A DNA stretch of 64,000 nt from Candidatus Gastranaerophilales bacterium (lineage in GTDB: Bacteria; Cyanobacteriota; Vampirovibrionia; Gastranaerophilales; Gastranaerophilaceae): positions 1-64,000 of the forward strand of contig CALUWH010000010.1 in the NCBI GenBank assembly GCA_944324435.1, in the 5' to 3' direction. The first letter of the stretch is position 1. Each line of letters starts with the position of its first letter. The notes beneath the pieces are model-generated. The model ran no database searches, was not told the DNA's origin, and saw only the letters and a program-made list of their open reading frames with translations. Positions 35,688-45,421 of this stretch are shown one piece after another. The position numbers and the translations under genes are program-made.

Positions 35688-36476
35688 ATGGACAAAAAGT
35701 TTTTTGGAATGCCTGTACTTGTGCTGGCTCTGCTTGTGTGTTTCATTATTATGTGCAATCCGTTTGTTATGGTTGGCCCTGGGGAAAGAGGTATTAAAAT
35801 AAGACTTGGCGAAGTTGAGCCTGAAAGCTACGGAGAAGGACTGCATTTAATCTTTCCTTTTATCCAGAAATTTCGCACAATGGACGTTAAGACTCAAAAA
35901 AATACATTAACAACCTCCGTTTACACAAAAGATATTCAACAGGCCCGAATTACATACGTTATAAACTATAATGTACAGCCGGATAAGGTTAATAAACTGT
36001 TTCAGGAAGTTGGAACGGATTATGTAAGTACAATTCTAACTCCTGTTGTAGAAGGTACCATTAAAGATATTATAGGCAAATGGAATGCGCAGGATTTGAT
36101 TGCAAACAGAGAAAAAGCAACCGGAGATATTCTAACTAAATTACAGGCACAGCTTATGGATAATTATATCAACGTAACGGACTTCCAGATGACCGAAATT
36201 AATTACTCAGAAGTCTTTGAGCGTGCAATCGAAAGTAAGGTTACTGCAGAGCAGGAAGCCTTGAAAGCAAAGAACAAAACCGTTCAGGTCGAAGAAGAAG
36301 CAAGACAAAAAGTTATTGCTGCGGAAGCAGAAGCAAAATCTATGGCTATACGTGCAAAAGCTTTAAGCCAGAACAAATCTCTTGTTCAGTATGAGGCTGT
36401 TCAAAAATGGGACGGCAAGATGCCTCAATATATGCTTGGAAACTCCGTTCCGTTTATAAACATCTCCGGAAAATAA
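35688..36476 (+). CDS. SPFH/prohibitin-family membrane protein
   Basis: A 262-residue protein with one N-terminal membrane helix (8-24) and an SPFH/band-7 domain (GPGERGIKIRLGEVEPESYGEG, followed by NYNVQPDKVNKLF), then a coiled coil rich in Glu, Ala and Lys (about 195-235). Such proteins form oligomeric membrane rings that guide proteases or organise lipid. The family includes prohibitin and HflC; I cannot tell which. AAGGAG precedes the ATG. Confidence 0.9.
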   Translation: MDKKFFGMPVLVLALLVCFIIMCNPFVMVGPGERGIKIRLGEVEPESYGEGLHLIFPFIQKFRTMDVKTQKNTLTTSVYTKDIQQARITYVINYNVQPDKVNKLFQEVGTDYVSTILTPVVEGTIKDIIGKWNAQDLIANREKATGDILTKLQAQLMDNYINVTDFQMTEINYSEVFERAIESKVTAEQEALKAKNKTVQVEEEARQKVIAAEAEAKSMAIRAKALSQNKSLVQYEAVQKWDGKMPQYMLGNSVPFINISGK

Positions 36477-36526
36477 GTATAAAGTGCACACAAAAAACGA
36501 CTTGGTGTGAAACAAGGGGATAAAAT

Positions 36527-37876
36527 ATGGAAGTGAAAATAATCGGAGCCGGACTTGCAGGTTCGGAAGCCGCCTTACAACTGTCTAAAAGAGGAATTAA
36601 CGTTAAGCTTTACGAAATGCGTCCGAAAAAAATGACCGGAGCTCATGTTACAGGAGACTGTGCGGAATTCGTCTGTTCAAACAGTCTGGGCTCGTCTGAT
36701 ATAACAAATGCCTGTGGTCTGCTAAAAAAAGAGATGGAACTCTTGGGCGGAGAATTAATAAAAATTGCTTATGAAAACTCTGTTCCGGCAGGAAACGCTC
36801 TTGCCATCGCAAGAGAAGATTTTTCACAGGCGGTTACAAAAAAAATTGAAGATGATTCTAATATAGAAATCATAAAAGAAGAAGTAACTACGATCCCTGA
36901 CGGAAATGTAATCATAGCATCAGGCCCACTTACAAGCGATGCGTTTGCTGAGGCAATCCAAAATTTTACAGATAGCGAACATTTACACTTCTTTGATGCG
37001 ATAGCACCGATTGTTGAGGTCGATTCAATTAACTTTGACAAGGCTTTTTGGGCTTCAAGGTATGATAAAGGCGAGGCTTCTTATATCAATTGCCCGATGA
37101 ATAAAGAAGAGTATGAAAAGTTTTATAATATACTGATTAACGCGCCCAGAATTGAGCAGCATTCAGTAGATAAGGATTCCAAATACTTTGAATCCTGTCT
37201 TCCGATTGAAGTTCTTGCATCAAGAGGCGTTGATACACTAAGATTCGGCCCGATGAAGCCTGTAGGACTTATTGATAAGAGGACAGGGCTTGAAAACTAT
37301 GCCGTTGTTCAACTGAGGCAGGATAATTCAGCTAAAACGCTTTTTAATCTTGTGGGATTTCAAACAAATCTGAAATGGGGCGCACAGAAAGAATTGTTAC
37401 ACTCGATTCCGGGGCTTGAAGACGCAAATATCGTAAGATATGGTGTTATGCACCGAAACACATTTATTAACAGTTCTCAAATTCTTAATCAGACACTTGA
37501 AACCCGAAAAAGAGAAGGACTTTTCTTTGCAGGACAAATTACCGGAACTGAAGGTTATACGGAATCCATTGCAACGGGTATGCTTGCAGGAATTAATATG
37601 GCAAGAAAACTGTCGGGCAGGCAAATGCTGGAACTCCCGAAAGAAACAATGCTGGGGGCCTTAGCTTTTTATATTACGGATAAAGCTCATCTTAAACATA
37701 TCTCATCAAAGGATAATTCCGTCCGCTATTTACCGCCCCAGCCAATAAATTCAAACTGGGGAATTTTACCGCCGCTTGAAAAACGCGTATCTAAAAAAGA
37801 TAAAAAGCTCAAAAACGAACTTTTGGCGCAGCGTTCAACAGAACGGTTGAAATTATATATCCAAACCATTTCATAA
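36527..37876 (+). CDS. trmFO: Methylenetetrahydrofolate-tRNA-(uracil-54) methyltransferase TrmFO
   Basis: TrmFO makes ribothymidine at position 54 in the T-loop of tRNA using methylene-THF and FADH2. The FAD motif IIGAGLAGSEAA opens the 449-residue protein, and CSNSLGSSD and the later GQITGTEGYTESIATG, NWGILPPL segments are characteristic. A terminator-like palindrome follows at 37916. Confidence 0.97.
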   Translation: MEVKIIGAGLAGSEAALQLSKRGINVKLYEMRPKKMTGAHVTGDCAEFVCSNSLGSSDITNACGLLKKEMELLGGELIKIAYENSVPAGNALAIAREDFSQAVTKKIEDDSNIEIIKEEVTTIPDGNVIIASGPLTSDAFAEAIQNFTDSEHLHFFDAIAPIVEVDSINFDKAFWASRYDKGEASYINCPMNKEEYEKFYNILINAPRIEQHSVDKDSKYFESCLPIEVLASRGVDTLRFGPMKPVGLIDKRTGLENYAVVQLRQDNSAKTLFNLVGFQTNLKWGAQKELLHSIPGLEDANIVRYGVMHRNTFINSSQILNQTLETRKREGLFFAGQITGTEGYTESIATGMLAGINMARKLSGRQMLELPKETMLGALAFYITDKAHLKHISSKDNSVRYLPPQPINSNWGILPPLEKRVSKKDKKLKNELLAQRSTERLKLYIQTIS

Positions 37877-37915
37877 CTTTTTATGAAGATTTGTAAACTT
37901 GTTATTGAAAATAAG

Positions 37916-37939
37916 CAATTTCTCTAGAGAAATTGTTTT
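37916..37939 (+). terminator. trmFO terminator
   Basis: The perfect palindrome CAATTTCTCTAGAGAAATTG is followed by TTTTAAT, 39 bases after the trmFO stop codon. Confidence 0.65.
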
Positions 37940-37977
37940 AATATATATGTAGTAATTTTTAGTGTGAGGTAGATAAT

Positions 37978-38271
37978 ATGACAACAATTAATCCAACAGC
38001 TTCAACAACTGCACCGGCTCCGGCTTTTAAGGGTAAAAGTAAAATTGCTGAGTTTGTCGCGAAGAAGATTATACCTGAAGCAAATAAGTTAACTCCTGAA
38101 CAGGCTTTTATGGAGCAGGTAGCCGGTATGAGCTGTGCTGCGAGTACACCTGATAAAGAAATGCTGAAAAATATTGTTATGAGGGAAACTGCTTTAGGCC
38201 ATTTTGATTTTGTAAAAGGCATAAATGAGTTTTTATCACGCAATGAGGCAAAAAATATTTATAAAAAGTGA
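37978..38271 (+). CDS. Small hypothetical protein with N-terminal FKG motif
   Basis: Not recognised. 97 residues: a Thr/Ala/Pro-rich lead (MTTINPTASTTAPAP), then AFKGKSKIAEF and a compact predicted helical region. GAGG lies before the ATG and a terminator follows. The AFKG segment matches the short motif found in other unknown proteins of this window at the same distance from the start. Confidence 0.7.
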   Translation: MTTINPTASTTAPAPAFKGKSKIAEFVAKKIIPEANKLTPEQAFMEQVAGMSCAASTPDKEMLKNIVMRETALGHFDFVKGINEFLSRNEAKNIYKK

Positions 38272-38278
38272 TTTAACA

Positions 38279-38306
38279 ACTCGCAGGGTAAGGCCTGCGA
38301 GTATTT
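38279..38306. terminator. Terminator between converging genes
   Basis: ACTCGCAGG and its complement form a 9-bp stem with a 6-base loop, followed by ATTTATAATTTT. It lies between two converging genes. Confidence 0.75.
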
Positions 38307-38330
38307 ATAATTTTGCCCTTGCTATGCAGC

Positions 38331-39659
38331 CTATAATTCAAATTTTTCTGTTGGAATGCCCTCGTCATCGTAGTATTCTTTTGTACCGTCGGGGTTTGTG
38401 TATATAAACTTTCCTCTGTGCTCACGAGGACTGTCCGCACTAAAGTTTTGAACAATGGAAGTCCCATCCCTCAAAGTTATTTCTTTAGTACCGCCGTCAC
38501 GAAGAGTATCACAATGGACAAACTTAGGTTGTCCGTCGGCATCTTGGCCGAATAATGTTTGTAAAAGTCTATCACGCTCATAAACATTAATGTTTCGGTT
38601 ATTACTCTCATTCCAGATGGCCGTAAGTATTGATGTTATTTCGGAATGGCTGTTTTTGTCGGCTTTTTCAACTAAAGTGTTTAATATACTCTTTATTGAA
38701 TTTGACTCGTTCTTATCTGCAGACACATTTTGTAACAGCAAATTCAGAGCTTTACCGACTTCCGACCACTCTCTTCCGAACCACTGATTATGTTTAACAA
38801 ACTCTAACACGGCCTCATTGCCGTAGAAATCTCCGCGGCTGACTTTACCGTTACCGTCTTTATCGCCATAAATATATTTTCCGTTTGCATCTTTCGTTTG
38901 TTCTATTTTTTCTGCCTCAATCTTTTTTCCATCAAGTGAGTATTCAGTTCCGTTAACATTTTCGGTAGAGCTGATTCTAAATTTCGATTCGTACGCATCA
39001 TAACTTGCTATTGTTTTTAAGTCATCATTAAATATAATTTCAATAGTTCCATCGTCAGGAACAATTGAAATTCCGGCAACCCCTTCGCCCAGAGCTTCTC
39101 CTAAGAGTTTTGCGTTAGTCAATGATAAATTTTTTAAGTTCGGAACACTTTTTAAGAATTGCAGAACCTTTATGACTTCTTCATTGTTAATGCTTCCGTC
39201 TTTATTGTACAGCTCGCACTTTTGTAATTTGCTTTGAGCTAATTTAAACGCTTTTTGCTCACTCTGAGAAAGAGTATTTTCATAAACTCCACGAATTTCA
39301 CTAAAGGTGGCTTCGGATAAACCGCTTTTTCCGCCCAAAGAGGTCGCGGCGTCAAACTCAAAAGACTCACCATCTTCGGTAAGTTTGGCATCTAAAAATG
39401 TGTAAAGAACTCTCAATTCCTTTTCCGTAACTTCGTTTTCATTGCCGTCCATACCCACAATCTGAAGAACTTTCTCCTTCTCATCTGCAGACATCTTTTC
39501 GTATTCGGATGCAAATACCGAATTTGTTGTTAAATCTTTAAAAGATATGCTGTCTTTATTGCCAAGAACCGTTTGGGTTTTATCATCCAGGTATTTTTGA
39601 TATTTTTCGTTCTCAGGAGAAGAAGCGTTACTCAACTTGGTAAAATTAATATTGGACAT
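38331..39659 (-). CDS. Large hypothetical protein with an EF-hand motif
   Basis: A 442-residue soluble protein, unrecognised as a whole. A canonical calcium loop is present at GDKDGNGKVSRGDF (positions 1, 3, 5, 12 acidic). An early region resembles another EF-type loop (GMDGNENEVTEKE) and the C-terminal part holds repeated NPDGTKEYYDDEG-like turns. Start at 39659 follows AAGGAG by eight bases. No signal peptide, so calcium binding may be cytoplasmic or via a non-classical export. Confidence 0.75.
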   Translation of the reverse strand: MSNINFTKLSNASSPENEKYQKYLDDKTQTVLGNKDSISFKDLTTNSVFASEYEKMSADEKEKVLQIVGMDGNENEVTEKELRVLYTFLDAKLTEDGESFEFDAATSLGGKSGLSEATFSEIRGVYENTLSQSEQKAFKLAQSKLQKCELYNKDGSINNEEVIKVLQFLKSVPNLKNLSLTNAKLLGEALGEGVAGISIVPDDGTIEIIFNDDLKTIASYDAYESKFRISSTENVNGTEYSLDGKKIEAEKIEQTKDANGKYIYGDKDGNGKVSRGDFYGNEAVLEFVKHNQWFGREWSEVGKALNLLLQNVSADKNESNSIKSILNTLVEKADKNSHSEITSILTAIWNESNNRNINVYERDRLLQTLFGQDADGQPKFVHCDTLRDGGTKEITLRDGTSIVQNFSADSPREHRGKFIYTNPDGTKEYYDDEGIPTEKFEL

Positions 39660-39825
39660 AAAAACTCCTTTCATACGTTGAATTTTTTTCTTAAATTATA
39701 ATAACGGCATAATTTACTAAAACTTTAATAAGTAATAAAAATCAACGTTTAGGTATTGTTTATATAAGCCTGTTATTGCTGCGACAAAGGCTAATGTAAA
39801 GATTTGTATCTTATTTAATAAGAAG

Positions 39826-39854
39826 AGCGGCGGAGCCTTTCAGGCTCCGCCGCT
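39826..39854. terminator. Terminator hairpin
   Basis: AGCGGCGGAGCC and its complement form a 12-bp GC-rich stem with a 5-base loop, right after the stop codon of the gene at 39866 on the minus strand. Confidence 0.75.
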
Positions 39855-39865
39855 TTATGTCTTAC

Positions 39866-41212
39866 TTAAAATTTCGGTTGATATGGCCTAAATAAATCCA
39901 TTAAATCAACTTCGTTGTTAGCCATATCTAGCTCAATTTCCTTCCTGCGTTTCGTCAGGGCCTTGTTTTGTTCAGGTGTGAAGGAGCGGTATCGGCTCAA
40001 ATATATGTATTCAGGCTCGCCTCGTTGCGCTTGAAGTTCAGGCGAATAATGTGGATTTTTAGTAACTATTTGCTTTACAGTATAATTGCCAGAATCACGA
40101 AAATCTACATAATTTTGTCCGTCATTATATATTTGTTTATCACGTCTATAATATGCCTTATCGTCATATTTAGAAGTATATCTGTATCTCCAGCCTTTTG
40201 ACATTTCGATTTCAGGCGGCTCTTCACCTATCTGTTTATATGTTAGTTTAATATCTTTTCTGGGATCATAGATAATTTCTTCGTGATAGCTCCCTCTGTC
40301 AATAGTGGTTATCATAGGATTTGATTTCCCGTTTGAGGCATAGGGGTCAAAATATCGTCTTACAATGCTTCCATCGGCTTTTGTTTCTTCAATACATTTA
40401 AATTCTTCAATGTTTTTACCGAACACTTTTCCTGTATTTACTTTGGGGCGAGATGCGATGAGTTTTTCTGCAGCTTCTTGTTCGGCCTTTATTGCAGCAG
40501 CCTTTGCAGCTTCTGCCTCTGCAATTCGAGCCTGCTCGGCAGCTTTTTTTGCGTCCAGAAGATTCTGGTAATTAGTTCCTTGTTGAGTAAACTTGTAATA
40601 GTTATTTTCAGGACGTCCGCCATCCCATGTTATCGAGTGTTGCACTCCTGCTGTATTATGAGGTCTTGTTCCCATATCCTGATAACTGCTTGTCAATGGA
40701 AATTCTGCATAAACTCTATCCTTAGAAGCATCGTATCTATAATGATTTAATCCGTTTCCTGAAACATGATTAAAAGACAATTCTTTATGCTCAAGCGAGC
40801 CTGCTTGGCTGTAATCTTTCTGTAAGCGTATGTTATCAGTGTATGCCCAGTGTCTTGTCCTATCTTTATCAATATTAATTCTACTGCCACCAAAAACGCT
40901 TCCTCCCTCTTCTCTTGTAATAGATTTGGTTTCCCAGAGGAATGGGAAGTTATTTTCGTTAAATATTGTAATTTTTCTTTTGCCTTCGCCTAAATAATCA
41001 ATTCTTGCCTGCCCTTTTTTTCCGCCTTCCAGTGTAATTTCTCGTTCAAGTCCCGTAACTTTACCTGTTATCGGGTCTCTTAAAGTTCTTGTCATAGACT
41101 GAATTTTTGCAGGAACTGTTTGGGCGGTTTCAATAGCAGGTTTTGCACCTCTCCCGAAAAATCTTCTTGCTAAACTTGCACCATATTCTAATCCCAGCGA
41201 AATCTTACTCAT
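39866..41212 (-). CDS. Large hypothetical protein with Ala-rich helix and YD-like repeats
   Basis: Not recognised. 448 residues. The N-terminal third has short Gly/Arg/Thr-rich beta-type segments (LRDPITGKVTGLEREI, LSFNHVSGNGLNHYRYD) reminiscent of YD/RHS-like sequence; the centre is an Ala/Glu-rich helix (AEQARIAEAEAAKAAAIKAE, about 233-255); the remainder has YDPRKDIKLTY and similar turns. No signal peptide. Toxin or surface roles are possible but not shown. Confidence 0.65.
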   Translation of the reverse strand: MSKISLGLEYGASLARRFFGRGAKPAIETAQTVPAKIQSMTRTLRDPITGKVTGLEREITLEGGKKGQARIDYLGEGKRKITIFNENNFPFLWETKSITREEGGSVFGGSRINIDKDRTRHWAYTDNIRLQKDYSQAGSLEHKELSFNHVSGNGLNHYRYDASKDRVYAEFPLTSSYQDMGTRPHNTAGVQHSITWDGGRPENNYYKFTQQGTNYQNLLDAKKAAEQARIAEAEAAKAAAIKAEQEAAEKLIASRPKVNTGKVFGKNIEEFKCIEETKADGSIVRRYFDPYASNGKSNPMITTIDRGSYHEEIIYDPRKDIKLTYKQIGEEPPEIEMSKGWRYRYTSKYDDKAYYRRDKQIYNDGQNYVDFRDSGNYTVKQIVTKNPHYSPELQAQRGEPEYIYLSRYRSFTPEQNKALTKRRKEIELDMANNEVDLMDLFRPYQPKF

Positions 41213-41363
41213 TTTTTCTCCAATCTATTTCTTACATTTACATTTTCAATACTTTAATAAAGTATTGAAAAAGAAAAAACTTGCCTATTATCTCTTCTTT
41301 AGATTTACAAAACTTAATATTGCACCTAAAAATCTAACAAAGTGTAACAATTTTTGAAGTTTA

Positions 41364-41391
41364 TTGCAAAATTATCTTGAAATAGTATAAT
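41364..41391 (+). promoter_or_regulatory. acpP promoter (-35/-10)
   Basis: TTGCAA (41364-41369), a 16-base spacer, TATAAT (41386-41391). The predicted start is near 41398, giving a leader of about 38 bases with AGAGGA before the ATG. This is the conventional, leadered type. Confidence 0.7.
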
Positions 41392-41435
41392 TTAGTAGAA
41401 TAGTGTATTACACAATAAATAAGAGGATAAAAAAC

Positions 41436-41666
41436 ATGAGTACATTAGAAAAAGTAAAAAAAGTTGTAGTTGACCAATTAAGCTGCGATGAAGCTTTAGT
41501 TACTCCGGAAGCAAGCTTCACTGCTGATTTAGGTGCAGACTCTTTAGACACAGTTGAATTGGTAATGGCTTTTGAAGAAGAATTCGGCTGCGAAATCCCT
41601 GATGAAGAAGCTGAAAAAATTCAAACAGTTCAAGATGCTGTTAACTACATCGACGCACACTCATAG
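41436..41666 (+). CDS. acpP: Acyl carrier protein
   Basis: The housekeeping ACP, 76 residues, acidic, with the phosphopantetheine site [18 protein letters not shown]. The start MSTLEKVKK at 41436 follows AAGAGGAT; the longer frame starts at an upstream codon without support. It sits before fabF, as in many bacteria. It is clearly distinct from the two specialised ACPs at 20598-21099. Confidence 0.97.
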   Translation: MSTLEKVKKVVVDQLSCDEALVTPEASFTADLGADSLDTVELVMAFEEEFGCEIPDEEAEKIQTVQDAVNYIDAHS

Positions 41667-41685
41667 TAAGATTTAAATTTATATT

Positions 41686-41720
41686 AGGAGGGTGAGGATA
41701 TCTATTTTCGCCCTCCTATT
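41686..41720 (+). terminator. Attenuator-like hairpin between acpP and fabF
   Basis: AGGAGGGTG (41686-41694) pairs with CGCCCTCCT (41709-41717), nine base pairs with one G-U, followed by ATTTATT. It should end some transcripts after acpP, lowering fabF relative to ACP. Confidence 0.65.
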
Positions 41721-41739
41721 TATTAAGGAAAAGGAAAAG

Positions 41740-42987
41740 ATGACAAAACGTAGAGTTGTAATAACAGGAATGGGAGCAGTTACTCCGTTTGGCGTGGGAG
41801 TAGATACTTTTTGGAACTCAATTATTGCCGGAAAAAGCGGTATATCTTTGACAGAAGCAATGGATACCACTAAGCACACCGTAAAAATTTCAGGTGAATG
41901 CAAAACGTTCGACCCGGAAAAATATATTGATCCTAAAGATGCGAAAAAAATGGATAGATTCACACAGTTTGCAGTTGTAGCAGCTGATGAAGCTATTAAA
42001 GATGCAAAATTGGAAGAGGTTGATATCGACCCGTACAGAATCGGCGTAATGGTAAGTTCTGCGGCCGGCGGTTTTAAAACTTTTGAAAAAAACCACAAAG
42101 CTATTTTGGAAAAGGGACCTACAAAATGCTCGCCATTCACCATTCCTATGATGATTGTTGATATGCCGTCGGGAAGAATTTCTATGAAATACGGCTATAA
42201 AGGTGTTAACAAAGCAGTTGTATCAGCTTGCGCAACAGGTTCTCATTCGATTGGCGACGCATTCAGAACAATTCAGTACGGTGATGCTGACATCATGATT
42301 GCAGGTGGTTGTGAAGCTACAATTTGTGACGTTGGTATCGGTGCTTTCTCTGCAGCAAGAACACTTTCCAAAAGAAACGATGAACCGGAAAAAGCATCAA
42401 GACCTTATGATAAAGACAGAGACGGATTTATTATGTCAGAAGGTGCCGGAGTTCTTGTTCTTGAAGAATATGAGATGGCTAAAAAACGAGGTGCTCATAT
42501 TTATGCAGAAATCGTAGGATATGGACAATCTGCTGATGCTTATGATATGGTTGCACCTTGCCCGGAAGGAAACGGCGCAACGAAGGCTATGGAACTTGCT
42601 TTGAGTGATGCCGGCTTGAAACCGCAAGATGTTCAATACATTAACACTCACGGAACAAGCACAGGGCTCGGTGATATCGCGGAATCACAGGCTGTTGCAA
42701 GAGTTTTCGGCGATTTAACAACAAACAAGAACTTGTATGTATCTTCAACAAAATCTATGCACGGACACATGTTAGGTGCTACAGGTGCTGTTGAAGGAAT
42801 TGCTTGTATTAAAACAATCAATGAAAACATTGTTCCGCCTACAATCAATCTTGATAATCAGGATGAGCGTGTTGCAAACTTGAATTATGTTCCGCATAAA
42901 GCTCAGAAGGCAGAAGTTCATGCAGCTCTGTCAAACTCATTCGGTTTTGGCGGTCATAATGCTTCATTGATATTTAAAGAAATATAG
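41740..42987 (+). CDS. fabF: 3-oxoacyl-ACP synthase II (FabF)
   Basis: The elongation ketosynthase of type II fatty acid synthesis, 415 residues. The triad is visible: catalytic Cys in VVSACATGSHS, His in NTHGTSTGLGD and His in SMHGHMLGATG. Start at 41740 follows AAGGAAAAG. It is the only ketosynthase in the window and therefore the obvious candidate to supply chain-building for the specialised ACP operon, if that operon uses housekeeping enzymes. A terminator follows. Confidence 0.98.
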   Translation: MTKRRVVITGMGAVTPFGVGVDTFWNSIIAGKSGISLTEAMDTTKHTVKISGECKTFDPEKYIDPKDAKKMDRFTQFAVVAADEAIKDAKLEEVDIDPYRIGVMVSSAAGGFKTFEKNHKAILEKGPTKCSPFTIPMMIVDMPSGRISMKYGYKGVNKAVVSACATGSHSIGDAFRTIQYGDADIMIAGGCEATICDVGIGAFSAARTLSKRNDEPEKASRPYDKDRDGFIMSEGAGVLVLEEYEMAKKRGAHIYAEIVGYGQSADAYDMVAPCPEGNGATKAMELALSDAGLKPQDVQYINTHGTSTGLGDIAESQAVARVFGDLTTNKNLYVSSTKSMHGHMLGATGAVEGIACIKTINENIVPPTINLDNQDERVANLNYVPHKAQKAEVHAALSNSFGFGGHNASLIFKEI

Positions 42988-43003
42988 AATAAATACTTTG
43001 AAT

Positions 43004-43034
43004 AAAAAACAGCAGCTTATTGCTGCTGTTTTTT
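43004..43034. terminator. fabF terminator
   Basis: AAAAAACAGCAGC with its complement, a 13-bp stem and short loop ending in T6. It should work in both directions, also for the converging gene at 43033. Confidence 0.9.
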
Positions 43035-45249
43035 ATCTTTTTAGGTTTGTTATTCCTGATTTAAATATAGGTTTAAGAATCATGTATGCATAAGTCTCAG
43101 TCTTTGCAACCCTTTGGCCCGGACTCCATTGTTTTAGCAGCAGACCACGACCCAAATAAAGCTTTGAGACAATTGTAGAAATTTGTTGCTTTATTTCTTG
43201 CTTGAAATTCTTATCATGCTTAAATATTTCTTTATAAAATTTCAAATCATTTACAAAATCTGATTTCCGGTATAAAGTCGATTTCTCTGTTGAGGCAAAT
43301 TGTGCATCAAAATTCCTTATATAGTCCATGACCAGCATAGTAAGCTTTGTTATTTCACTATTTGATAGTGGTTTTCTATATAAATCGTACAGACTGTTGA
43401 GTTCATCATCTATTTTGGGCTCTTTTTGAGTTTTATATAATATTGAATTATATTCATCAGTGTCTTTATCCGTTTGGTTCGGCAGTGTAGTTCTATATAT
43501 GCTGTAGGGTTGGCTTGAGCGCAAAGCGAACACATCTAAAGTAGCCATTGTTGCGGCAATTAGTTCAGGTCTGACCTCAGAGTTTACAGCATTCATTATA
43601 TAAGTGCGCTCAGCCTCTCCAAGTATATTTTCATCATCAAGCTGGTCTGCTATTTGAATAGTTGAAAAGCTCAATTTAGCTTGTTCTGTCATAAACGGGT
43701 TATTAAGAGCTTTTTTTATTAAAAAATTTACAAATTTAGAAGGGTGCCCTACATATTTACGACGTAGGTAGTCGCCAAGCGTCTCATCAAGATTTGCCGT
43801 AATGTGAAACTCTTCACCATTCGCTCCTCTTAGGGTGTAAACTTTTGCATTATTTTGTGCTGCTGTTTGTTCAAGAAGTTCAAGCGGTGTTTTGTTTTCT
43901 TCCTTTATGGTTTCAACAGGCTCTTCCGGCTTAACTTCTCCATAGCGCCATAAAAAGTGTTCGTTCCATTTTGCCTGCTCTTCATCGTGTATTGAATATG
44001 CCTTTTCGCGGTTTGGAATTATTGTTTTAGTATAGTTTAAAAGCTCTATGAATCTTTGTGGTACATAGTCTATGGTTTTTTGATTTTCGACCTCTTTAGA
44101 AATTATTTGAAATTCATTGTTTATCGGGATTAATCCGCCTTCTCCGTAGGTCTCTTCAAATAATTCTATTGAGTCGGTAATAGCTGTTGAGTAGTGTTTT
44201 AAAACTTCCGGGCGAGCTTTCCAGAATCGTGCGAAAAACGTTTCAGATTGTTGGTTTTCAGATTTAGTTAATTCGGCGAAATTTTTCATTTCTTCTGAAA
44301 GGTGGATTTTATCTGCAGCAACAATCATTATGGGGCTAAGGTATTTAACAATAAACGCAGCTTCGGGGTCATCTTTTGTGAATCGTCCTGTTATTACATT
44401 TTTGATAGCTTTTTCATCACCCTTTGATTTTATTATACCCTTTGTAATTTGGTCTTTCTGGTACTTTTTGATTGTGTATTTTCTCACATGTTTTTTTTCT
44501 TCTGTTTTGGGTTTGTCAGAAGGGGTGCTGTGCATTTTCACCAGTTCTTTTTGTAACTCTGTTTTGTTATGTTTTGGAAGGTTCACAAAGAACTTTTTGT
44601 ACTCTTCTCGCGTTGCAATAAAAGAGTTCCAGAAATCCGTTTTAGGGTACTGGATTCCATATGCGGATGTTGTGCTGTATGTTATGGGCTGGGATATAAC
44701 CCCTTTGTATTCGGGATTAAGGTCTTTTTCGTAGAAATCTTTGTTAATTTCTTTTATTGTTTTTCCTTCAAGATAGATTTTCCTTAAAAGATATATTCCG
44801 AAATTATCCTCACCGTCGTTGAACAGGGGTGTATCAGACATTTCTTTTGCAAGTTTTATGTCAGACAGAATTCCGGAACGTCCCTTGAGACTTGCTTCGT
44901 GAAGATTTGCAAACAAAGGCTCATCGGGGTAGGTCGATTTAACATCTGCAAGATTATCCGTGACTGCTAGAAATTTAAAACTTTCACTCATTATCTGCTC
45001 GGGCGGAATATGTTTTCTCTCATCGTAATCCGCATTGAGAAACTTCTTCATTGTATCAGGCATATATTTAATGTTAAATTCCTGTTCATAAAAATTTTCA
45101 GGCGTTCTGCCTCTAAAATTAATGTTAAAATCTTTATATCCGCACATAATGGAATTTGAAACGAGCATACTATGTTGAGAAGTGTTTGTTTGATTTTTAT
45201 TTTGGATAAATGGTTTATTTTCGATTAGTGTAATTTTTGTAATTTTCAT
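43033..45249 (-). CDS. Very large hypothetical protein with N-terminal NFRG motif
   Basis: Not recognised. 738 residues, soluble and charged, mainly helical by composition, no signal peptide or known catalytic motif. Near the start (around residues 42-46) is INFRG, the short motif shared by several unknown proteins here. GGAGGATTTT precedes the ATG. Local features: Pro/Glu-rich segment EEPVETIKEENK about two thirds along. Possibly a cytoskeletal, envelope or secreted effector protein; there is nothing to decide. Confidence 0.7.
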   Translation of the reverse strand: MKITKITLIENKPFIQNKNQTNTSQHSMLVSNSIMCGYKDFNINFRGRTPENFYEQEFNIKYMPDTMKKFLNADYDERKHIPPEQIMSESFKFLAVTDNLADVKSTYPDEPLFANLHEASLKGRSGILSDIKLAKEMSDTPLFNDGEDNFGIYLLRKIYLEGKTIKEINKDFYEKDLNPEYKGVISQPITYSTTSAYGIQYPKTDFWNSFIATREEYKKFFVNLPKHNKTELQKELVKMHSTPSDKPKTEEKKHVRKYTIKKYQKDQITKGIIKSKGDEKAIKNVITGRFTKDDPEAAFIVKYLSPIMIVAADKIHLSEEMKNFAELTKSENQQSETFFARFWKARPEVLKHYSTAITDSIELFEETYGEGGLIPINNEFQIISKEVENQKTIDYVPQRFIELLNYTKTIIPNREKAYSIHDEEQAKWNEHFLWRYGEVKPEEPVETIKEENKTPLELLEQTAAQNNAKVYTLRGANGEEFHITANLDETLGDYLRRKYVGHPSKFVNFLIKKALNNPFMTEQAKLSFSTIQIADQLDDENILGEAERTYIMNAVNSEVRPELIAATMATLDVFALRSSQPYSIYRTTLPNQTDKDTDEYNSILYKTQKEPKIDDELNSLYDLYRKPLSNSEITKLTMLVMDYIRNFDAQFASTEKSTLYRKSDFVNDLKFYKEIFKHDKNFKQEIKQQISTIVSKLYLGRGLLLKQWSPGQRVAKTETYAYMILKPIFKSGITNLKR

Positions 45250-45308
45250 AAAATCCTCCGATTAATAAGAAAACACAAGAAAAAAAAATTTGCCATCAAA
45301 AAAATTGA

Positions 45309-45376
45309 ATGTTGAAAGGTTGAAAAGGAATTTAGAGGTTTAGTAGTTGAGAAGTTTAGGGGTTGAGAAGAAGTTA
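45309..45376 (-). repeat. Reverse copy of the C/T-rich repeat family
   Basis: GTTGAAAGGTTGAAAAGG and GTTGAGAAGTTTAGGGGTTG are the complements of words found at 1-400 (CTTCTCAAC, CAACCTTTCAAC types). Confidence 0.75.
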
Positions 45377-45421
45377 AAAATCTATTCACTATTCACCAAT
45401 CACTATTCACTCTTGCTAACC

